A stretch of 64,000 bases of DNA. It comes from Serratia fonticola (lineage in GTDB: Bacteria > Pseudomonadota > Gammaproteobacteria > Enterobacterales > Enterobacteriaceae). Shown piece by piece: positions 61,103 through 64,000 of this stretch. Each line of letters starts with the position of its first letter. Position 1 is the stretch's first letter. Under the pieces are notes generated by a model. The model saw only the letters and a list, made by a program, of their open reading frames with translations, was not told the DNA's origin and made no database searches. The translations under genes were made by a program, and so were the position numbers. The stretch covers positions 3,472,001 to 3,536,000 of the forward strand of contig NZ_VFMK01000001.1 in NCBI RefSeq assembly GCF_006715025.1. Reading direction: 5' to 3'.

Positions 61103-62215
61103 GTGGAATATGACTTGATCATTGTCGGTAGCGGTTCAGTGGGGGCCGCGGCGGGTTATTACGCAACGGTTGCTGGCTTGAAAGTATTAATGATTGACAG
61201 CGCCATGCCTCCACATCGCCATGGCAGTCATCACGGCGATACGCGCATCATCCGCCATGCCTACGGTGAAGGCGAAAAATATGTCCCATTGCTCCTACGA
61301 GCCCAGGCACTGTGGAATGGCTTGGAGCAAAAGAGCGGTGAAAAGCTGTTCCATCCTTGTGGCGTTCTCACCATGGGTCCTCAAGGCAGCGAATATGTCA
61401 GCAATGCGCAGCACAGTGCAAAAAGCTTTAATCTCAACGCTCAACTACTGAGTGCTGAACAGATCGCACAACGTTGGCCTGAGTTCGTTGCCCCCACAGG
61501 CTATATCGGCGTATTTGAACCGGATGCGGGCATTTTACGCGCGGAGTTGATCGTCGCCAGCTATATCCGTTTGGCAAATGAAGCTGGTTGTTCCCAATTA
61601 TTCAATTGCCCGGTCAATGCATTGGAACCTATTGCTGGGGGGATTGAAGTTGTTACCGCTGAAGGGCGTTTCAGGGGACGGAAGGCTGTCGTCACCGTGG
61701 GCACCTGGGTAAAAAATCTGCTACCGCAATTGCCGATCTCTCCACTACGCAAGGTTTTCTCCTGGCATCAGGCCGATGGACGTTATAGCGAAAACAACCG
61801 TTTCCCGGCCTTTAGCGTTGAAGCACCGGATGGATGTCACTATTACGGTTTTCCGGCAGACAATGACGGTTTAAAAGTGGGGAAACATAACGATGGTCAG
61901 CCGATTGAAACCCCTGACCAGCGTAAACCTTTCGGCACTATCGCCAGCGATGGTACGGAAGTTTTCGGCTTTTTGCGGCAATTCCTACCAGGCGTTGGTG
62001 TTTGCCTGCACGGAGAGGCCTGTAGCTATGACATGAGCCCAGATGAAGACTTCATCATCGATACCCTGCCAGAATGTTCACAACTGATGGTTATCACCGG
62101 CCTGAGCGGTCACGGTTTCAAATTTTCCAGTGTGTTGGGAGAAATAGCGGCCCTGTTCGCACAAGATAAGTCCTCGTCTTTAGATATTACCCCCTTCCAT
62201 CTACAGCGCTTCTGA
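61103..62215 (+). CDS. solA: N-methyl-L-tryptophan oxidase SolA
   Basis: A 370-residue sarcosine-oxidase-type flavoprotein (E. coli 372). The FAD fold is LIIVGSGSVGAAAGYYAT at the N-terminus; HHGDTRIIRHAYGEG is the substrate/FAD loop. The Cys that binds FAD covalently is Cys307 in GEACSYDMSPDEDFIID, with GLSGHGFKFSSVLGEIA at the end. It oxidatively demethylates N-methyl amino acids. The start is GTG 61103, with GAGAGGACAAGG upstream. Confidence 0.93.
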   Translation: MEYDLIIVGSGSVGAAAGYYATVAGLKVLMIDSAMPPHRHGSHHGDTRIIRHAYGEGEKYVPLLLRAQALWNGLEQKSGEKLFHPCGVLTMGPQGSEYVSNAQHSAKSFNLNAQLLSAEQIAQRWPEFVAPTGYIGVFEPDAGILRAELIVASYIRLANEAGCSQLFNCPVNALEPIAGGIEVVTAEGRFRGRKAVVTVGTWVKNLLPQLPISPLRKVFSWHQADGRYSENNRFPAFSVEAPDGCHYYGFPADNDGLKVGKHNDGQPIETPDQRKPFGTIASDGTEVFGFLRQFLPGVGVCLHGEACSYDMSPDEDFIIDTLPECSQLMVITGLSGHGFKFSSVLGEIAALFAQDKSSSLDITPFHLQRF

Positions 62216-62415
62216 ACCGCCCCTCTGCAGCAGTTTATCCTGGCTACTGCAGGGGAAAATAAATCCGTAACAAGCTGATATATAAGAATATACATACGTT
62301 TACGGAAATTTCTTCCTGTCCTATCCGGATTTCCGAATTGATCCCACTGCCTGGTAAAGCCTATTTTACATAATTGTGCCTCATCCGGTTTTGTCTCACC
62401 TACAAGGACGTCACT

Positions 62416-63042
62416 ATGAAACTACTCGTTGTGGAAGAATGCAGTTTCACTCGTTTAGGTATTGCGGGTCACTTTACTGACAATCTGTTCACGTCTGTGA
62501 CATGCAGCCAAAACATTGAAACAGCGCTTCCGTTGCTAGCCAGTTTCAAGCCCAGCCATATTTTGGTGAATATGACCAAATACTGCCGCCACGGTGAAAA
62601 CAATGCGTTATTGCAGGCATTTATCCTGGCAGCACGGCAGTCGACGTTGCATATTTATCTCGATACTCCCTACCCCTGCAATAAACACCCGATACGCATT
62701 ACTGGCAACGCGTTCCTGTTCAATAAGAGTATTTTACCTGAGGCACTGAAAATCCTGCGAGAAAACCGGTTTTCACTCATGGACCGACATGAAGATCATT
62801 CGCTCTTCAGCCCTCAAGAATTGACGGTAATGAAGTATTGGATGTCCGAAATGCCCAATTACCGCATTGCCAAAAAACTGCACATCAGCTCCCATACGGT
62901 GTATGTGCATAAACGGCATATCACCGAGAAAATTAACGTCCGTAATCGGCTGGAGTTTTATTCACTCTATAACGTCCTGCGCTATTTTTATCCCCCAGCC
63001 CCCGCGAGCAACCACACGTTATTGGAACTGATGGCGGTATAA
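62416..63042 (+). CDS. LuxR-type regulator with a degenerate receiver domain
   Basis: A 208-residue protein. The N-terminal receiver-like part (1-120, MKLLVVEECSFTRLGIAGHF) lacks the phosphoacceptor: the expected Asp reads Asn (HILVNMTKY), although a Lys appears in LFNKSI. The C-terminal LuxR helix-turn-helix (about 138-200) has NYRIAKKLHISSHTVYVHKR. This layout recalls RcsA, BglJ and EcpR/MatA, which act without phosphorylation. The ATG at 62416 follows AAGGAC; an upstream ATG at 62374 is weaker. G+C is visibly lower than in neighbours, and its targets are unknown. Confidence 0.75.
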   Translation: MKLLVVEECSFTRLGIAGHFTDNLFTSVTCSQNIETALPLLASFKPSHILVNMTKYCRHGENNALLQAFILAARQSTLHIYLDTPYPCNKHPIRITGNAFLFNKSILPEALKILRENRFSLMDRHEDHSLFSPQELTVMKYWMSEMPNYRIAKKLHISSHTVYVHKRHITEKINVRNRLEFYSLYNVLRYFYPPAPASNHTLLELMAV

Positions 63043-63057
63043 TAAATTACCGTCTGC

Positions 63058-63999
63058 TTACTCGGGTGTTATCGTTTTTGCAGGTTGCCCATCTCCCAGG
63101 ATCACTGCCAACTTATGCCCGCCTTCTATTGTCTCAAGCGTTATACGAGCAATAATGGTTAGTGGCACCGAAAGCAGCATACCGACAGGCCCCATCAGCC
63201 ATCCCCAGAATATCAGGGAAAGAAAAACCACCAGCGTAGAAAGCCCCAAACCACGCCCCATAATGCGCGGTTCCAGCATGTTACCGATGATCAGGTTAAT
63301 CAGGATATAGCCACCAGCCACCATGGCCGCATCGGCAAAGCCGTTAAACAGCAACGCTTGGATCAAGGGTGGAATAGCCGCAATAACCGAACCAATATTG
63401 GGAATATAGTTAAACAAAAAAGCCATCAAGCCCCAGATAAAAGCAAATCGCACGCCAACCCAGGTCAGGAATCCCCAAACGATCAGCCCGGTAGCCACAC
63501 TGATCACCGTCTTAATCACCAGATAATGCGTCACTCCCTTTAGCGCACGTTGGATGGCGGCCATACCTTCATTGGGTTTTTCCAGCGCCTGACGCAGCTT
63601 GAACGGCAGAACCGTTGCCTCGAACAGCATAAAGACCACCGTCATTAACAACAGGAAGATGCTGGTCATCGCCCCGGAAAGGTGCCCAAGCAGACGAGTC
63701 ACCAGGTTCATGGTCGCACCTGGATCAACATATTTGACCACCGCCTCCGCAGAGAAGGTAAGATCGATATTGAAACGCTGAGCGTAATATTGCAGTGCCC
63801 GCAGCTTCTCCAACATCATGCCGCGATACTGCGGTAACGATCGTGCAAATTCATTTAATGACGAACCTAGCATACCAATGAACGTCAATAGCAGCACCAC
63901 GATGGCGATAACCAACAACATAACGCCGAGCGCTCGCGGCACGCGGCAGCGCTCCAGCAATACCACCAGTGGATTGAGCACAATGGCGAGGAATACCGC
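63058..63999 (-). CDS. tqsA: AI-2 transporter family protein TqsA, 5' end cut by the window
   Basis: The last 313 codons of a PerM/YdgG (AI-2E) family membrane protein. Sequence such as YIPNIGSVIAAIPPLIQALL and NMLEPRIMGRGLGLSTLVVF closely follows E. coli TqsA, which exports or controls autoinducer-2. The frame runs open to the right edge (ahead of the GTG at 63981), so the true start lies outside. The stop at 63058 is 15 bases from the stop of the convergent LuxR gene. Confidence 0.88.
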   Translation of the reverse strand, partial: AVFLAIVLNPLVVLLERCRVPRALGVMLLVIAIVVLLLTFIGMLGSSLNEFARSLPQYRGMMLEKLRALQYYAQRFNIDLTFSAEAVVKYVDPGATMNLVTRLLGHLSGAMTSIFLLLMTVVFMLFEATVLPFKLRQALEKPNEGMAAIQRALKGVTHYLVIKTVISVATGLIVWGFLTWVGVRFAFIWGLMAFLFNYIPNIGSVIAAIPPLIQALLFNGFADAAMVAGGYILINLIIGNMLEPRIMGRGLGLSTLVVFLSLIFWGWLMGPVGMLLSVPLTIIARITLETIEGGHKLAVILGDGQPAKTITPE

Positions 64000-64000
64000 C

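Overview
The window is chromosomal DNA of an Enterobacterales bacterium, most likely Serratia or a close relative in the Yersiniaceae. Gene order follows the E. coli chromosome over long blocks (lolCDE-nagK-cobB, mfd-ycfJ-ndh-ycfP-nagZ-thiK-lpoB-ycfL-hinT, ptsG, ycfH to yceD, yceF, rluC/rne, pyrC-dinI-bssS-solA). The proteins are clearly enterobacterial but diverged from E. coli. A periplasmic gluconate 2-dehydrogenase operon and an ebgAC-ygjI cluster are inserted between the blocks. I see no phage, insertion sequence, CRISPR array, tRNA or rRNA. The genus is an inference.

Region 1 (1-12.6 kb) is accessory sugar and nucleoside metabolism. It holds the end of ebgA with ebgC, a YgjI permease, a GNAT acetyltransferase, and the three-subunit Tat-exported gluconate 2-dehydrogenase (small subunit, FAD/Fe-S subunit, triheme cytochrome c). 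A yegTUV operon (transporter, ADP-ribosylglycohydrolase, PfkB kinase) follows, with the HutC-type regulator yegW tail to tail.

Region 2 (12.6-28.7 kb) holds phoPQ with tandem PhoP boxes, the ribosomal oxygenase roxA, pepT, the spermidine/putrescine importer potABCD, and cobB, nagK and the lipoprotein exporter lolCDE. It ends with a divergent pair: a YheO/DauR-like regulator and a threo-3-hydroxyaspartate/serine dehydratase.

Region 3 (28.7-41.7 kb) is transcription-coupled repair (mfd), NADH dehydrogenase II (ndh), peptidoglycan recycling and synthesis (nagZ, lpoB), thiamine kinase, hinT, a second acetyltransferase and the glucose PTS permease ptsG. Mlc, CRP and FNR sites can be read directly in front of the expected genes.

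Region 4 (41.7-54 kb, minus strand) is the large yceD-rpmF-plsX-fabHDG-acpP-fabF-pabC-mltG-tmk-holB-ycfH cluster, joining fatty-acid and phospholipid synthesis to ribosome, folate, cell-wall and replication genes. Just beyond it, yceF (plus) and rluC (minus) end head-on.

Region 5 (54-64 kb) holds rne with a long leader, a small monooxygenase, pyrC, SOS-controlled dinI, a small unknown protein, bssS, solA, a LuxR-type regulator with a degenerate receiver, and the 5'-truncated tqsA.

An intergenic repeat family with termini resembling TATACCCGTCATACTTCAAG occurs at least four times (about 15.02, 54.12, 58.49 and 60.96 kb). Other unexplained structure includes two long inverted repeats in front of mfd, phased repeats in front of yegT, a perfect 13-bp inverted repeat after ycfH and a palindrome upstream of hinT.
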